A stretch of 64,000 bases of DNA from Roseobacter sp. CCS2. Lineage in GTDB: Bacteria > Pseudomonadota > Alphaproteobacteria > Rhodobacterales > Rhodobacteraceae. A program made the translations under genes and the position numbers. Below are positions 32,315 through 43,349 of the stretch, one piece after another. Every line of letters starts with the position of its first letter. Positions within the stretch are counted from its first letter, which is position 1. The notes beneath the pieces were generated by a model, which ran no database searches, was not told where the DNA came from, and saw only the letters and a program-made list of their open reading frames with translations. The DNA lies in NCBI RefSeq assembly GCF_000169435.1, contig NZ_AAYB01000002.1, positions 806,001 to 870,000 of the forward strand, written 5' to 3'.

Positions 32315-33397
32315 ATGTTATACTGGCTTACAGCGCTTTCGGATGGTGGCGATTTTTTCAACCTCTTCCGCTACATCACGTTCCGGGCAGGTGGGGCCTT
32401 TATGACGGCGCTATTGTTTGGGTTCATCTTTGGACCACCGTTGATCAACGTGCTGCGCCGCAAGCAAGGCAAGGGTCAGCCGATCCGCGATGACGGGCCA
32501 GAGGGGCATTTCGTCAAGGCGGGTACACCGACCATGGGTGGTTTGCTGATCGTGGGCGCGCTGACGTTTTCGACCCTGCTGTGGGCGCGGCTGGATAACC
32601 CGTTCATCTGGATGGTGTTATTTGTGACGCTGTCATTTGCTGCCATCGGCTTTGCTGATGACTATTCCAAAGTGTCCAAACAAAACACCGCTGGGGTGTC
32701 TGGCAAGGTACGCATTTTGCTGGGCATTTTGATTGCAGCGATCGCTGGCTATTGGGCCGCGGCTTACCACCCTGATGATTTGAGCAATCAACTGGCCTTG
32801 CCGATCTTCAAGGACACGCTGATCAACCTTGGCATATTATTTGTGCCCTTCGCGGTGATTGTGATTGTGGGGGCGGCCAATGCGGTGAACCTGACCGATG
32901 GTCTGGACGGGCTGGCGATCATGCCCGTAATGATTGCCGCGGGCACATTTGGGATTATTGCCTATGCTGTCGGGCGGGTCGACTTTACCGAATATCTTGA
33001 CGTGCACTATGTGCCGCAGACCGGCGAAATTTTGATCTTTGCAGCAGGCTTGATCGGGGGCGGACTGGGTTTTTTGTGGTATAATGCACCACCGGCAGCC
33101 GTCTTTATGGGTGATACCGGGTCGTTGGCTTTGGGTGGCGCGTTGGGCGCGATTGCCGTGGCCACAAAGCACGAGATCGTGCTGGCGATTGTAGGCGGTT
33201 TATTTGTGCTTGAGGCGTTGTCAGTGATTATTCAGGTCCTCTATTTCAAGCGCACGGGTAAACGCGTTTTCCTCATGGCCCCGATCCACCATCATTATGA
33301 GAAAAAGGGCTGGGCCGAACCGCAGATCGTGATCCGGTTCTGGATCATCTCGCTGATCCTCGCGATGATCGGGTTGGCGACGCTGAAGGTACGTTGA
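32315..33397 (+). CDS. mraY: Phospho-N-acetylmuramoyl-pentapeptide transferase MraY
   Basis: Transfers phospho-MurNAc-pentapeptide to undecaprenyl phosphate, giving lipid I, in the inner membrane. The start at [27 protein letters not shown] is the conserved family N-terminus (360 aa); an upstream in-frame codon inside murF is not used. About ten membrane segments. Catalytic motifs [23 protein letters not shown] and the HHHYEKKGW loop are present. Confidence 0.97.
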   Translation: MLYWLTALSDGGDFFNLFRYITFRAGGAFMTALLFGFIFGPPLINVLRRKQGKGQPIRDDGPEGHFVKAGTPTMGGLLIVGALTFSTLLWARLDNPFIWMVLFVTLSFAAIGFADDYSKVSKQNTAGVSGKVRILLGILIAAIAGYWAAAYHPDDLSNQLALPIFKDTLINLGILFVPFAVIVIVGAANAVNLTDGLDGLAIMPVMIAAGTFGIIAYAVGRVDFTEYLDVHYVPQTGEILIFAAGLIGGGLGFLWYNAPPAAVFMGDTGSLALGGALGAIAVATKHEIVLAIVGGLFVLEALSVIIQVLYFKRTGKRVFLMAPIHHHYEKKGWAEPQIVIRFWIISLILAMIGLATLKVR

Positions 33398-33475
33398 CCA
33401 TGCGCATCAAAGGCCTTTCATATTCTCGCCATTGTTGCGGCTGATACTGCCTGCAAAACGAAGAGAAAATGAAAG

Positions 33476-33994
33476 ATGCCGATTATTATTCTGATTTTAG
33501 GTGCCCTTGGTGGTGCGCTTTATTGGTGGATACGCCAAAACCCTCGCGATGCCGTACACGTGGCCCAAGACGCGGTGACTACCGCACGGAATGCGCCGCG
33601 CAAGCTAGCCTTTCGTCGCCAGCATAACGCGCACCCCGTTGAAGGCATCGATGATCCCAATATCGCCATATGCGCGTTGGCACAGGCCTTTCTTGAGCTG
33701 GACGATTTGCCCACGTTGGATCAGCGCAAGCAGCTCACTGTTTTATTGCGCGCAAAGATGCGGCTGAGTGCAAAAGACACCGAAGAGATGGAGGTTCTGG
33801 GCCGCTGGCTTGTCGGGCAATGCCAGACGCCAGATGCTGCCGTCAGCCGCTTGTCGCGTCGGTTATACAAAATCAATGGCGACGTATCTTGGGATCTTTT
33901 ACAGGATGTGTTGACCGGTCTTGTTTCGGATGAGTTAAGCCACGCGCAAATTGATGCGATCAGCGACATCAAACGCGCTTTGCACATCAGGTAG
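33476..33994 (+). CDS. Membrane-anchored helical protein, TerB-like
   Basis: A 172-residue protein between mraY and murD. One N-terminal membrane segment (PIIILILGALGGALYWWI) is followed by a basic linker and a helical domain at about 60-140 (CALAQAFLELDDLPTLDQRKQLTVLLRAKMRLSAKDTEEM) with the look of a TerB-like domain; the similarity is weak and from memory. It lies on the cluster strand, 78 bases after mraY and 56 before murD, so it is co-transcribed with wall genes and may have an unstudied envelope role. Confidence 0.75.
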   Translation: MPIIILILGALGGALYWWIRQNPRDAVHVAQDAVTTARNAPRKLAFRRQHNAHPVEGIDDPNIAICALAQAFLELDDLPTLDQRKQLTVLLRAKMRLSAKDTEEMEVLGRWLVGQCQTPDAAVSRLSRRLYKINGDVSWDLLQDVLTGLVSDELSHAQIDAISDIKRALHIR

Positions 33995-34050
33995 GCTTGC
34001 TACTTCCCCTGTTTTGATGGCACCTGTTCACTGCACAAAGGGAGAACGGG

Positions 34051-35451
34051 ATGATCGCGGTTCAGGGGTATGAAGGCAAAACAGTTGCAGTTCTGGGGCT
34101 GGGTCGGTCTGGACGTGCGGCGGCAGTGGCGCTTGAGGCTGGCGGCGCGCATCCTGTTGTGTGGGATGATAGCGCTGTGGCGCGCGAGGCCGCAGATGAT
34201 GTCGGCCTGAACCTGCGTGATTTGACCAAATTAGGCGCATTTGAAGATATCGCCTGTCTGATCGTCAGCCCTGGTATTCCGCATCTATACCCAGTACCAA
34301 ACCCGGTGATTGCGGCGGCATGGGACGCGGAAGTGCCTGTCGATAACGACATTGGGTTATTTTTTCGGTCGTTCGCGACCGCCAGCTGGGACGATTTTGA
34401 TACGCAGCCACGGGTGATTGCCGTGACCGGGTCGAACGGTAAATCCACCACCGCAGCGCTGATCCACCATATCTTGGTCGAGAACGGTCGCCCCGCGCAA
34501 TTGGCAGGCAACATTGGGCGCGGGGTGCTGGATATTGAGCCTGCCCACGATGGTGAGGTGGTGGTGTTAGAATTGTCCTCATACCAAACCGACCTTGCGC
34601 GCAGTATGACGCCGGATGTGGCCGTGTTTACCAACCTCAGTCCGGATCATCTGGATCGCCATGCAGGCGTGGGCGGGTATTTTGCGGCCAAACGCCGTCT
34701 GTTTGCCGAAGGTGGCCCTGACCGTGCCGTGATTGGTGTGGATGAAGCCGAAGGGCGCTATATCGCCAATCAATTGATCGAAGGTCCGGGGGATGACCGG
34801 GTGATCCGCGTGTCCTCTGGGCAGAAACTGGCAGGGCAAGGTTGGACGGTTTTTGCGCGTAAAGGGTTCTTGTCAGAGCACCGCAAAGGGCGGCAAGTCG
34901 GGTCGATTGATTTGCGCGTGATCACGGGTTTGCCCGGTGCGCATAACCATCAAAATGCCTGTGCCGCCTATGCCGCTTGCCGGACTTTGGGGTTGGGCCC
35001 GAAAGGAATTGAAGCGGCGATGCAAAGCTATCCGGGCCTGCCGCATCGGAGCCAAGTCGTAGCAGAGCGCGATGGCGTGACCTTTGTGAACGACAGCAAG
35101 GCCACGAATGTGGACAGTGCTGCCAAGGCTTTGCAGGCCTTCCCCAAGGTCCGCTGGATTTGCGGGGGGTTGCAGAAAGAAGGTGGGCTGGACGGGCTAT
35201 TGCCGCATCTGGATCATGTCGCGAAGGCTTATGTGATTGGGCGCGAAGCGGAAGATTTTGCGCGTCAGTTGATGGGCGCGGAGGCTGAGGTGTGCGGGAC
35301 AATGGATGTCGCTGTCTCACAGGCTGCAGCAGATGCGCAGGCGGGTGAGGTTGTGTTACTGGCCCCGGCGGCGGCATCGTTTGATCAGTATGACAGCTTT
35401 GAGGCGCGGGGCGATGATTTCATTCAAAATGTGAAAGCGCTGTTAAGATAA
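34051..35451 (+). CDS. murD: UDP-MurNAc-L-alanine:D-glutamate ligase MurD
   Basis: Adds D-glutamate to UDP-MurNAc-L-Ala. 466 residues; N-terminal [31 protein letters not shown] loop GSNGKSTT (K131), [21 protein letters not shown] and C-terminal NDSKATN with [16 protein letters not shown] site lies before the ATG. Transcription continues toward ftsW across an opposite-strand gene, or ends at the palindrome at 35451. Confidence 0.96.
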   Translation: MIAVQGYEGKTVAVLGLGRSGRAAAVALEAGGAHPVVWDDSAVAREAADDVGLNLRDLTKLGAFEDIACLIVSPGIPHLYPVPNPVIAAAWDAEVPVDNDIGLFFRSFATASWDDFDTQPRVIAVTGSNGKSTTAALIHHILVENGRPAQLAGNIGRGVLDIEPAHDGEVVVLELSSYQTDLARSMTPDVAVFTNLSPDHLDRHAGVGGYFAAKRRLFAEGGPDRAVIGVDEAEGRYIANQLIEGPGDDRVIRVSSGQKLAGQGWTVFARKGFLSEHRKGRQVGSIDLRVITGLPGAHNHQNACAAYAACRTLGLGPKGIEAAMQSYPGLPHRSQVVAERDGVTFVNDSKATNVDSAAKALQAFPKVRWICGGLQKEGGLDGLLPHLDHVAKAYVIGREAEDFARQLMGAEAEVCGTMDVAVSQAAADAQAGEVVLLAPAAASFDQYDSFEARGDDFIQNVKALLR

Positions 35452-35470
35452 GGTGGATCAAGATCCACCT
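35451..35470. terminator. Palindromic hairpin between convergent murD and flavoprotein genes
   Basis: AGGTGGATC-AA-GATCCACCT is a perfect 9-bp dyad covering the gap and the flavoprotein stop codon. There is no T-tract on either strand, so any termination would be weak. Confidence 0.4.
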
Positions 35471-36648
35471 GACGTATTGGCAATGGCCTGCCCGGCGGCC
35501 CAACCAGATGACCAAGCCCATTGAAAGTTGTATCCGCCCAACCAGCCGGTCACATCCACACATTCGCCGATGAAGTAGAGGCTTGGAAAGGTTTTTGCTC
35601 CCATCGTTTTCGACGATAAAGCGCCCGTATCGACGCCGCCGAGTGTCACTTCAGCAGTGCGATAGCCTTCTGATCCGGCGGGTGTCAGCGTCCAATCTGA
35701 CAGATTTTCGCAAAGTTGGTTCAGTTTGGCATCGCTTTGGTCAGCGATGTTCCCGCTAAGTTTCAGCTCTGCACTCAGGTGATCGACAAGCCGGGCGGGC
35801 AGATGTTGTGACAGCACTGTCGTCAGCGCTTTGCGCCCGCCGCTTTGCCGTTGGTTCTGTAGTTTGGCCAGCAGATTATCTGTGGGGATCAGGTTGATGC
35901 TAACCGCTTCGCCTTCATGCCAATACGATGATGCTTGCAAGACTGCAGGTCCCGACAGACCCCGGTGGGTAAAAAGGATCGCTTCGTCAAAGCTGGCGTC
36001 TCCCGCCGAAACGCGTGCGGGGGCTGCAACGCCTGCAAGTGGTTTGAACTTTTCGTCCGAAAAGGTGAGCGGCACAAGACCGGGGCGCGGGGTGATAATG
36101 GGCAGATCAAATTGCGCGGCGATTTGATAGCCAAGCCCGGTCGCGCCCATTTTGGGGATGGATTTGCCACCGCAGGCCACGACAAGATTGCGTGTTGTAA
36201 TGGTTCGCTTGCGCCCTCCGCGTGTCAATTCAACCGTGAACAGGCTGCCATCATGGCTAATCTCTCCGACCTCGGTTTGCAGCCAAAGCTGCGCGCCCGC
36301 CTTTTCCATCTCGGCCCGAAGCATCGCGATGATGTCTTTGGCGCTATTGTCGCAGAAAAGCTGGCCAAGGGTCTTTTCATGCCAAGCGATGCCGTATCTG
36401 TCGACCAGATCAATAAAATCCCACTGGGTATAGCGCCCCAAGGCGGATTTGCAGAAGTGCTTGTTCTGGCTGATGAAATTCCGTGGGCTCGCGTGCATGT
36501 TGGTGAAATTGCATCGCCCGCCACCAGAAATTCTGATCTTTTCGCCCGGCGCCTTGGCGTGATCCACGATCAGCACGCCGGGGCCTGCGTGGGCCGCGCA
36601 CATCATGCCTGCGGCCCCCGCACCGATGATCAGAGTTTCTACATTCAT
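35458..36648 (-). CDS. BaiN/HI0933-family FAD-dependent oxidoreductase
   Basis: A 396-residue flavoprotein of the YhiN/HI0933/BaiN group. The start at MNVETLIIGAGAAGMMCAAHAG gives the FAD Rossmann motif directly; a further 12 residues upstream are unlikely. Further motifs: EKIRISGGGRCNFTNMH, VVACGGKSIPKMGATGLGY, FTHRGLSGPAVLQ and the late GECVDVTGWLGGYNFQWAWSSGWAAGQ. The substrate of most members is unknown. It is inserted against the direction of the dcw cluster between murD and ftsW. Confidence 0.92.
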   Translation of the reverse strand: MNVETLIIGAGAAGMMCAAHAGPGVLIVDHAKAPGEKIRISGGGRCNFTNMHASPRNFISQNKHFCKSALGRYTQWDFIDLVDRYGIAWHEKTLGQLFCDNSAKDIIAMLRAEMEKAGAQLWLQTEVGEISHDGSLFTVELTRGGRKRTITTRNLVVACGGKSIPKMGATGLGYQIAAQFDLPIITPRPGLVPLTFSDEKFKPLAGVAAPARVSAGDASFDEAILFTHRGLSGPAVLQASSYWHEGEAVSINLIPTDNLLAKLQNQRQSGGRKALTTVLSQHLPARLVDHLSAELKLSGNIADQSDAKLNQLCENLSDWTLTPAGSEGYRTAEVTLGGVDTGALSSKTMGAKTFPSLYFIGECVDVTGWLGGYNFQWAWSSGWAAGQAIANTSGGS

Positions 36649-36833
36649 GGCGGCCCATATGGCGCAAGCTGTGGGGGAGATCAAATTTTGCAGCTTTGGT
36701 GATGCCTTCGACGAAAGTTTGATTGGGCGAAGAAAGTGGAAGACCGCGGTTTTTCAGTGGAATCGTAGTCAATTGACGGTTAAGATGCATGCAGACCCGG
36801 CAAACGGGCGATGTAGGCAAAGAGCGGTGATCC

Positions 36834-38003
36834 ATGACGGAAATGGTCTATGGGACGGTCCCGGTGCAATCCGGCGACCCGGTTCTGCCACGGTGGTGGC
36901 GGACAATTGATAAATGGACGATGTCTTGCATCCTGTTGTTGTTCGGGATCGGTTTGCTATTGGGGCTGGCATCTTCGCCGCCCTTGGCTGCCAAAAATGG
37001 ACTGGAGCCGTTTCATTACGTAACGCGTCAGGCAATCTTTGGCGGGATGGCGATGACGGTGATGTTTGTCGTGTCAATGATGTCGCCGACGCTAGTGCGC
37101 CGTTTGGCTGTACTGGGTTTTTTATGTGCTTTTGTGGCGTTGGCGTTTTTGCCGGTGTTTGGCACGGATTTCGGTAAAGGGGCGACGCGCTGGTATTCGC
37201 TGGGTTTCGCGTCGGTCCAGCCGTCTGAGTTTCTTAAGCCGGGCTTTGTTGTCATGGCTGCGTGGTTATTGGCGGCGTCCCAGCAGTTGGGTGGTCCGCC
37301 GGGAAAAGCTTATTCCTTTGTGCTGACCATGATTATTGTGCTGATGCTGGCGATGCAGCCCGACTTTGGCCAAGCTGCATTGATCCTGTTTGCGTGGGGT
37401 GTGATGTATTTTGTGGCCGGTGCGCCGATGATTTTGCTGATTATTCTCGCCGGGCTTGTCGTTTTTGGCGGGACTATCGCCTATGCGAATTCTGAGCATT
37501 TCGCCCGTCGGATTGATGGGTTCCTGTCCCCCGATGTCGATCCCACGACCCAACTTGGCTATGCCACCAACGCAATCCGCGAAGGCGGTTTTTTCGGCGT
37601 GGGTGTCGGCGAAGGGCAGGTGAAGTGGTCGCTGCCGGATGCACATACCGATTTCATTATTGCCGTGGCGGCGGAAGAATACGGGCTAATCTGTGTGCTG
37701 GTGATCATTGCGCTTTATGCGGTGATCGTTGTTCGCTCGCTCTTGCGTTTGATGAAGGAGCGGGATGTTTTCATCCGTCTCGCCGGGACCGGGCTTGTTT
37801 GCATCTTTGGCGTACAGGCAATGATTAACATGGGCGTCGCCGTCCGCCTGCTGCCCGCGAAGGGCATGACCTTGCCGTTTGTGTCTTACGGTGGATCGTC
37901 ACTGATCGCAGGCGGCATCGCCGTTGGCATGCTGTTGGCCTTCACCCGCAGCCGGCCGCAGGGTGCGATGGAGGATATTTTGTTGCGCCGGGCAAACCGA
38001 TGA
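36834..38003 (+). CDS. ftsW: Septal peptidoglycan glycosyltransferase FtsW
   Basis: SEDS-family polymerase of lipid II at the septum, partner of FtsI. 389 residues with about ten membrane segments; [27 protein letters not shown] near residue 110, [10 protein letters not shown], and the C-terminal [19 protein letters not shown] are family signatures. The 185 bases before it, divergent from the flavoprotein, must supply a promoter for the second half of the cluster. Overlaps murG by four bases. Confidence 0.97.
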   Translation: MTEMVYGTVPVQSGDPVLPRWWRTIDKWTMSCILLLFGIGLLLGLASSPPLAAKNGLEPFHYVTRQAIFGGMAMTVMFVVSMMSPTLVRRLAVLGFLCAFVALAFLPVFGTDFGKGATRWYSLGFASVQPSEFLKPGFVVMAAWLLAASQQLGGPPGKAYSFVLTMIIVLMLAMQPDFGQAALILFAWGVMYFVAGAPMILLIILAGLVVFGGTIAYANSEHFARRIDGFLSPDVDPTTQLGYATNAIREGGFFGVGVGEGQVKWSLPDAHTDFIIAVAAEEYGLICVLVIIALYAVIVVRSLLRLMKERDVFIRLAGTGLVCIFGVQAMINMGVAVRLLPAKGMTLPFVSYGGSSLIAGGIAVGMLLAFTRSRPQGAMEDILLRRANR

Positions 38004-39097
38004 CCGCACCGCTTTTGATTATCGCCGCCGGTGGCACGGGCGGCCATATGTTCCCCGCGCAGGCCCTGGCCGAAGCGATGCTGGCGAAAGGCTGGCGGGT
38101 GAAGTTGTCGACAGACGCGCGCGGTGCCCGGTATACCAGCGGCTTTCCCGATGCGGTTGAGGTGAATATTGTTGGTAGTGCAACTTTTGCCCGTGGCGGT
38201 ATCGCGCACAAGCTGATGGTGCCATTTCGGATCTTGGGCGGTATTGGTGCTGCCAAATGGCGCATGTTTCGGGACCGCCCGACCGTTGTGGTGGGCTTTG
38301 GCGGCTATCCGGCGATCCCGGCGATGTCGGCGGCCTGGGCGTTGCGTATTCCGCGGATGATCCATGAACAGAACGGTGTTCTGGGCCGCGTGAACCAGTT
38401 GTTTGCCAAACGCGTCGATCAGATTGCTTGCGGGACTTGGCCGACCGACCTGCCCGGCGAGATTGAAGGTGTGCATACTGGCAACCCGGTGCGCGCAGCG
38501 GTTTTGGCGCATACCAATGCCCCATATATCCCACCGGGTGATTATCCGATGTCGATCCTTGTCATGGGCGGTTCGCAAGGGGCGCGGATCATGTCTGATG
38601 TGGTCCCTCCTGCGATTGCGGCTTTGCCAGAAGAAATACGCCGCAACATCAGGGTCAGCCATCAGGCGCGGCCAGAGGATTTGGCACGCGTCACCGAATA
38701 CTATGAAAGCGAGCTGATCCAGGCGGATGTACAGACCTTTTTTGATGATGTGCCCCGCCGGATGGTCGAGGCGCAATTGGTGATTTCACGTTCGGGTGCA
38801 TCTACTGTTGCCGATGTCAGCGTCATCGGTCGCCCGGCAATCTGGGTACCTTATGCCGGTGCGATCCGCGATGAGCAGACGGCGAACGCGCGGCAGTTGG
38901 TCGAGGCCGGTGCTGCGACATTGATGCAAGAGGCGGATTTTGAAGTGGCACCCCTGACTGCTAAGCTGACCGAATTGCTGTCGGACGAGCGCGGGATGCT
39001 GAAAATGGCGCAGGCGGCAGCGGCCTGCGGTGTACCGGACGCGACAGAGCGCCTTGTGGAATTGGTTGATGATCTGGCAGAGGCGGGCAAGACATGA
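38000..39097 (+). CDS. murG: Lipid II-forming GlcNAc transferase MurG
   Basis: Adds GlcNAc to lipid I on the cytoplasmic membrane face. 365 residues; GT28 fold with the N-terminal loop [17 protein letters not shown] near residue 11, [45 protein letters not shown] and the donor-site [12 protein letters not shown] with [14 protein letters not shown]-type overlap with ftsW. MurC begins 18 bases downstream. Confidence 0.97.
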   Translation: MTAPLLIIAAGGTGGHMFPAQALAEAMLAKGWRVKLSTDARGARYTSGFPDAVEVNIVGSATFARGGIAHKLMVPFRILGGIGAAKWRMFRDRPTVVVGFGGYPAIPAMSAAWALRIPRMIHEQNGVLGRVNQLFAKRVDQIACGTWPTDLPGEIEGVHTGNPVRAAVLAHTNAPYIPPGDYPMSILVMGGSQGARIMSDVVPPAIAALPEEIRRNIRVSHQARPEDLARVTEYYESELIQADVQTFFDDVPRRMVEAQLVISRSGASTVADVSVIGRPAIWVPYAGAIRDEQTANARQLVEAGAATLMQEADFEVAPLTAKLTELLSDERGMLKMAQAAAACGVPDATERLVELVDDLAEAGKT

Positions 39098-39114
39098 TGG
39101 ATGGGGACCCTAGA

Positions 39115-40512
39115 ATGAATGCAGCAACGAAACTGCCCCTTGATGTGGGCCCGATCCATTTTGTGGGTATTGGCGGGATTGGAATGTCCGGCATTGCCGA
39201 AGTGTTGCTGAACCACGGCTACACGGTGCAAGGGTCTGATCTGAAAGCCTCTAAGATCACCGATCGACTGAAGTCTTTGGGCGCGATCATCTTTGAAGGA
39301 CAGCGTGCCGAGAACCTTGAGGGAGCAGAAGTTATCGTGATTTCTTCCGCGATCAAGCCGGGTAATCCAGAGCTGGACGCAGCACGGGCCAAAGGTATGC
39401 CCGTTGTACGCCGGGCCGAGATGTTGGCAGAGTTGATGCGCCTGAAGTCGAATGTTGCTGTTGCGGGCACGCACGGCAAAACCACGACGACAACGATGGT
39501 TGCCGCTTTGCTGGATGAAGGCGGGATTGATCCAACTGTCATCAACGGTGGCATCATTCACGCCTATGGGTCCAACGCCCGCATGGGGCAAGGTGAGTGG
39601 ATGGTGGTTGAAGCCGATGAAAGCGATGGGACGTTCAACCGTCTGCCCGCAACCATTGCGATTGTGACAAATATCGACCCAGAGCATATGGAGCATTGGG
39701 GAACAGAAGAAGCGCTGCATCAGGGCTTTTATGACTTTGTATCCAATATTCCTTTTTACGGTTTGGCAGTCTGCTGCACTGATGACCCGGATGTGCAGTC
39801 GCTGGTCGGTAAGATCACCGACCGCCGTGTTGTGACCTATGGCTTCAATGCGCAAGCTGACATTCGCGCCGTGAACTTGCACTACAAGGCGGGTGTTGCC
39901 CATTTTGATATCGCCTTGCAGGCAGAGGATGCGGTAATCGAAGGTTGCGCATTGCCAATGCCTGGTGATCACAACGTTTCGAATGCGCTGTCTGCTGTGG
40001 CTGTGGCCCGTCATTTGGGGATGAAAAAAGATGAAATCCGCGCGGCCCTTGCGGGCTTCAAAGGGGTCAATCGTCGCTTTACCAAAGTGGGCGAAATTGA
40101 CGGTGTGGCAATCATTGATGACTACGGTCATCACCCGGTCGAAATTGCGGCGGTATTGAAAGCAGCGCGTCAATCGACCGAAGGTCGTGTCATTGCTGTG
40201 CATCAGCCACACCGGTTCAGCCGTCTATCACACCATTTCGATGAGTTTTGCGCCTGCTTCAACGACGCCGATGTTGTCGGCATCTCAGAGGTTTTTTCTG
40301 CCGGGGAGGAGCCGATTGATGGCGCAAGTCATCGCGATCTGGTTGCCGGGCTGATCCGCCACGGACATCGCCACGCACGCACGGTCGAATCCGAGGACGA
40401 TCTGGAACGTCTAGTGCGCGAACAGGCCAAATCAGGTGATATGGTGGTCTGCCTTGGAGCCGGTACGATCAGTGCTTGGGCGAATGAATTGCCAGCCCGC
40501 CTGAAGGGGTGA
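39115..40512 (+). CDS. murC: UDP-N-acetylmuramate:L-alanine ligase MurC
   Basis: Adds L-alanine to UDP-MurNAc. The start is set at [26 protein letters not shown] (465 aa) because related proteins begin here and GGGGA precedes it at seven to eight bases; an ATG at 39094 overlapping murG is the alternative. ATP loop GTHGKTTT (K122), [20 protein letters not shown], and [10 protein letters not shown] with HQPHRFSR in the C-terminal domain. Confidence 0.96.
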   Translation: MNAATKLPLDVGPIHFVGIGGIGMSGIAEVLLNHGYTVQGSDLKASKITDRLKSLGAIIFEGQRAENLEGAEVIVISSAIKPGNPELDAARAKGMPVVRRAEMLAELMRLKSNVAVAGTHGKTTTTTMVAALLDEGGIDPTVINGGIIHAYGSNARMGQGEWMVVEADESDGTFNRLPATIAIVTNIDPEHMEHWGTEEALHQGFYDFVSNIPFYGLAVCCTDDPDVQSLVGKITDRRVVTYGFNAQADIRAVNLHYKAGVAHFDIALQAEDAVIEGCALPMPGDHNVSNALSAVAVARHLGMKKDEIRAALAGFKGVNRRFTKVGEIDGVAIIDDYGHHPVEIAAVLKAARQSTEGRVIAVHQPHRFSRLSHHFDEFCACFNDADVVGISEVFSAGEEPIDGASHRDLVAGLIRHGHRHARTVESEDDLERLVREQAKSGDMVVCLGAGTISAWANELPARLKG

Positions 40513-40760
40513 CCAACCCGCTGATCCTAATCGGGCTTTGGGTTGTGCTGGCCTTCGTCATGGCCGCGATACCATCAAACGACAATCATTGGCGGCGGGC
40601 CTATGTGCTGATTGCGGTTGGTATGCCTCTTGTTATCTGGATTTTCTGGAACGATGGGTTTCTGATGGGTGCACTGGCCTTGCTGGCGGGCGGGTCGATA
40701 TTGCGCTGGCCGGTCTATTTCCTGTGGCAGCGCGTGAAGCAAAAACTAGGGGTGAAGTGA
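40509..40760 (+). CDS. DUF2484 family membrane protein
   Basis: An 83-residue protein starting with GTG that overlaps the murC stop (GTGA). Two to three hydrophobic segments and a conserved [18 protein letters not shown] core, as in the DUF2484 family that sits between murC and murB in many Rhodobacterales. Function unknown; its fixed neighbourhood suggests a link with wall synthesis. Confidence 0.85.
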   Translation: MTNPLILIGLWVVLAFVMAAIPSNDNHWRRAYVLIAVGMPLVIWIFWNDGFLMGALALLAGGSILRWPVYFLWQRVKQKLGVK

Positions 40761-40761
40761 C

Positions 40762-41049
40762 ATGACACAAGTGTTGGTCCTTGGCGTGATGCTGACCTGT
40801 GCGGGATTGCCGTTTATGTTGCTGACCAAACTGATGCGTGAAGGGCAAACCGGATTGGCGTGGACCATCCTTTCGGTGATTGGCGCGACTTTGGCGATCT
40901 TTATCTATGCCAGCGGGCGGCCCTTTGGTGTTGATCCGGTTTTCGCCATGACGGTGGCGCTGTTGGCCTGTGTACCAGCACTGTTGGGCGGAACAGCAGG
41001 GGCACTGTTGGGCTGGCTGTTGCGCAGGCAAGATGACCACAAGATTTAA
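40762..41049 (+). CDS. Small three-segment membrane protein between DUF2484 and murB
   Basis: A 95-residue hydrophobic protein starting one base after the DUF2484 stop. Three membrane segments at about 4-22, 32-49 and 58-86, with Gly-rich GGTAGALLGWLL in the last and a short charged tail. No family recognised. Tight spacing marks it as part of the cluster. Confidence 0.75.
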   Translation: MTQVLVLGVMLTCAGLPFMLLTKLMREGQTGLAWTILSVIGATLAIFIYASGRPFGVDPVFAMTVALLACVPALLGGTAGALLGWLLRRQDDHKI

Positions 41050-41132
41050 GTAAATTCATCTCAAAAGATAATGCTTGAACGCTGTTCATATTTACTCTAA
41101 TCATGAACTATGTTCAAAAATGGAGTAGAATC

Positions 41133-41471
41133 ATGATTAGTGAAGAAATCATATTATTTGCGGTAGTAGGCGTGGCCTTTCTTGCCGCACTATCGCTTTC
41201 GTTCTTTTTTAGTAAGCGCCGCAACAAGCTGGGCCTGTCGATTATAGGCGTGATGTGGGCTGCCTTTACAGGCATCGCGTTTTTTGGAATGTACAACGCC
41301 AGCGGATGGGATGTTCTTGGCTATGCCGCCGCTCTTATCGGGGTCAGCGCTCCGGTTGGGGTTGGTGGTTTGGTCGGCGCCCTCGTGGGTTGGGCAAAGG
41401 GTAGTAAAGAACAAGATGAACAACCTTCCTCTCGTGCGGGGCACACTGACACCGCACCGACCTCTCGCTGA
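41133..41471 (+). CDS. Small membrane protein overlapping the start of murB
   Basis: A 112-residue protein from the ATG preceded by GGAG at eight bases (an upstream ATG at 41103 lacks a site). Membrane segments at about 4-24, 33-52 and 63-88; the last, [13 protein letters not shown], resembles the GALLGWLL segment of the preceding gene, so the two may be distant duplicates. The polar tail is read through the first 56 bases of murB in another frame. The 5' flank (41050-41132) is AT-rich. Function unknown. Confidence 0.6.
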   Translation: MISEEIILFAVVGVAFLAALSLSFFFSKRRNKLGLSIIGVMWAAFTGIAFFGMYNASGWDVLGYAAALIGVSAPVGVGGLVGALVGWAKGSKEQDEQPSSRAGHTDTAPTSR

Positions 41472-42354
41472 TCTGACATGGATGCGCGTTGGCGGCCCGG
41501 CAGAAGTGCTGTTTCAGCCCGCCGACGTGCAAGACCTTTCTGACTTTCTGGCAGCCCTTGATCCTGCAACGCCTGTGTTTCCCATGGGCGTTGGCAGTAA
41601 CCTGATTGTCCGCGACGGCGGGATCAGCGGTGTTGTGATCCGTCTGGGTCGTGGCTTTAACGGGATTGAGATTGGTGAAGATACGGTCACGGCAGGGGCG
41701 GCTGCCTTGGATGCGCATGTGGCGCGCAAAGCGGCGGATGCCGGTTTTGATCTGACATTCCTGCGTACCATTCCCGGCACCATTGGCGGTGCGGTGCGGA
41801 TGAATGCCGGATGTTACGGCACTTATACCGCAGACGTGTTGCAATCCGTGACTGTTGTTTTGCGTGATGGCACAATCACTGAAATGGCCGCCGATGCGCT
41901 GCAATTGGCCTATCGTCAAAGCGCGTTGCCTGATGGCGCTGTTATCGTGTCGACGCGGCTGTCACCGCCGAAGGGTGATCCTGCAACGCTGCATCAGCGC
42001 ATGGCGGATCAACTGGCCAAGCGCGATGAAACCCAACCCACCAAGGATCGCACGGCTGGGTCAACCTTTCGTAATCCGGCTGGTTTTTCCTCAACGGGGC
42101 ATGCGGATGACGTGCACGATTTGAAGGCTTGGAAGGTTATTGACGACGCTGGCATGCGCGGGGCGCGTATTGGCGGGGCTGTGATGAACGCGATGCATTC
42201 CAACTTTCTGACCAATGCAGGCGATGCAACCGCTGCCGACCTTGAGGATTTGGGCGAACTGGTGCGGAAAAAGGTTTACGCTTCCCAAGGGATTGAGCTA
42301 CAATGGGAAATCAAGCGGGTCGGTCATCGTCTGGGTGAAGATACCGTGAAATAA
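41416..42354 (+). CDS. murB: UDP-N-acetylenolpyruvoylglucosamine reductase MurB
   Basis: FAD enzyme that reduces UDP-GlcNAc-enolpyruvate to UDP-MurNAc with NADPH. 312 residues from [31 protein letters not shown], which fits homologues. FAD motifs [25 protein letters not shown] and [23 protein letters not shown], and GSTFRNP with [18 protein letters not shown]. The ribosome site is weak and lies inside the previous gene, so translation is probably coupled to it. Confidence 0.95.
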   Translation: MNNLPLVRGTLTPHRPLADLTWMRVGGPAEVLFQPADVQDLSDFLAALDPATPVFPMGVGSNLIVRDGGISGVVIRLGRGFNGIEIGEDTVTAGAAALDAHVARKAADAGFDLTFLRTIPGTIGGAVRMNAGCYGTYTADVLQSVTVVLRDGTITEMAADALQLAYRQSALPDGAVIVSTRLSPPKGDPATLHQRMADQLAKRDETQPTKDRTAGSTFRNPAGFSSTGHADDVHDLKAWKVIDDAGMRGARIGGAVMNAMHSNFLTNAGDATAADLEDLGELVRKKVYASQGIELQWEIKRVGHRLGEDTVK

Positions 42355-42434
42355 CAGACCAAAATGGTCATGACCTTAGGCAAAGGTCGCAATAAATGAC
42401 GGGCCGCAAAAGGCCCGCGTAAAGGCGGTAGGGT

Positions 42435-43349
42435 ATGTCGAGCAGGACAAACCCGAAAGTTGTTGTCCTTATGGGCGGCCCATCTGCGGAACGTGACGTT
42501 TCGCTAAGTACGGGCCGTGAATGTGCGGCGGCTTTACGGGACGCGGAATGTAATGTGATCGAGGTCGATGCCGGCCCGGACGTTGCTGCGCGCCTGATCG
42601 AAATTGCACCTGATGTTGTGTTCAACGCGCTCCACGGTCGTTGGGGCGAAGATGGCGCCATTCAGGGTGTGTTGGAATGGCTCCAAATTCCTTATACGCA
42701 TTCTGGCGTACTGGCCTCTGCGCTAACGCTCGACAAACAACGCACCAAAGATGTGTATCGTAAGGTCGGGCTTCCCGTTGTGGACAGCATTTTAGCCTCT
42801 GCTGATGCGGTGCGCGCAGCGCATGTGATGCCGCCGCCCTACGTGGTGAAGCCTTACAACGAAGGATCAAGCGTTGGCATTTATATCGTAAATGAAGGCG
42901 CCAACGGACCGCCGCAACTGGCCGATGACATGCCAGATGAAGTGATGGTTGAGGCGTTCGCTCCCGGTCGTGAGTTGACGACCACCGTGATGGGTGATCG
43001 TGCTTTGACCGTTACCGACATCATCACGGATGGCTGGTACGACTATCATGCCAAATATGCCCCCGGCGGGTCCCGCCATGAATTGCCAGCCGACATTCCA
43101 GTCGACATTTTTGATGCTTGTATGGACTACGCCTTGCGCGCCCATGATGCCCTTGGGTGCCGTGGTGTCAGCCGCACGGATTTCCGTTGGGACGAGGCGC
43201 GGGGCCTTGATGGATTGATCCTGCTGGAAACGAACACGCAGCCCGGAATGACGCCAACTTCGCTGACGCCTGAACAGGCGGCGCATGTCGGCATCGCGTT
43301 CCCGGAATTCTGCCGCTGGTTGGTGGAGGACGCATCATGCGATCGTTGA
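42435..43349 (+). CDS. ddl: D-alanine:D-alanine ligase Ddl
   Basis: Makes D-Ala-D-Ala for MurF. 304 residues with ATP-grasp fold: VVVLMGGPSAERDVSLSTG, FNALHGRWGEDGAIQGVLE, YVVKPYNEGSSVGIYIV, ELTTTVMGDRAL, and LLETNTQPGMTPTSLTPEQA. An 80-base gap with a small GC stem (42400-42417) separates it from murB. It overlaps ftsQ by 13 bases. Confidence 0.96.
   Translation: MSSRTNPKVVVLMGGPSAERDVSLSTGRECAAALRDAECNVIEVDAGPDVAARLIEIAPDVVFNALHGRWGEDGAIQGVLEWLQIPYTHSGVLASALTLDKQRTKDVYRKVGLPVVDSILASADAVRAAHVMPPPYVVKPYNEGSSVGIYIVNEGANGPPQLADDMPDEVMVEAFAPGRELTTTVMGDRALTVTDIITDGWYDYHAKYAPGGSRHELPADIPVDIFDACMDYALRAHDALGCRGVSRTDFRWDEARGLDGLILLETNTQPGMTPTSLTPEQAAHVGIAFPEFCRWLVEDASCDR

Noticed and set aside
38851-40212. 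453-codon open frame on minus, opposite murC
   Set aside because: Antisense shadow of murC; no domain, Cys/His-rich nonsense composition.
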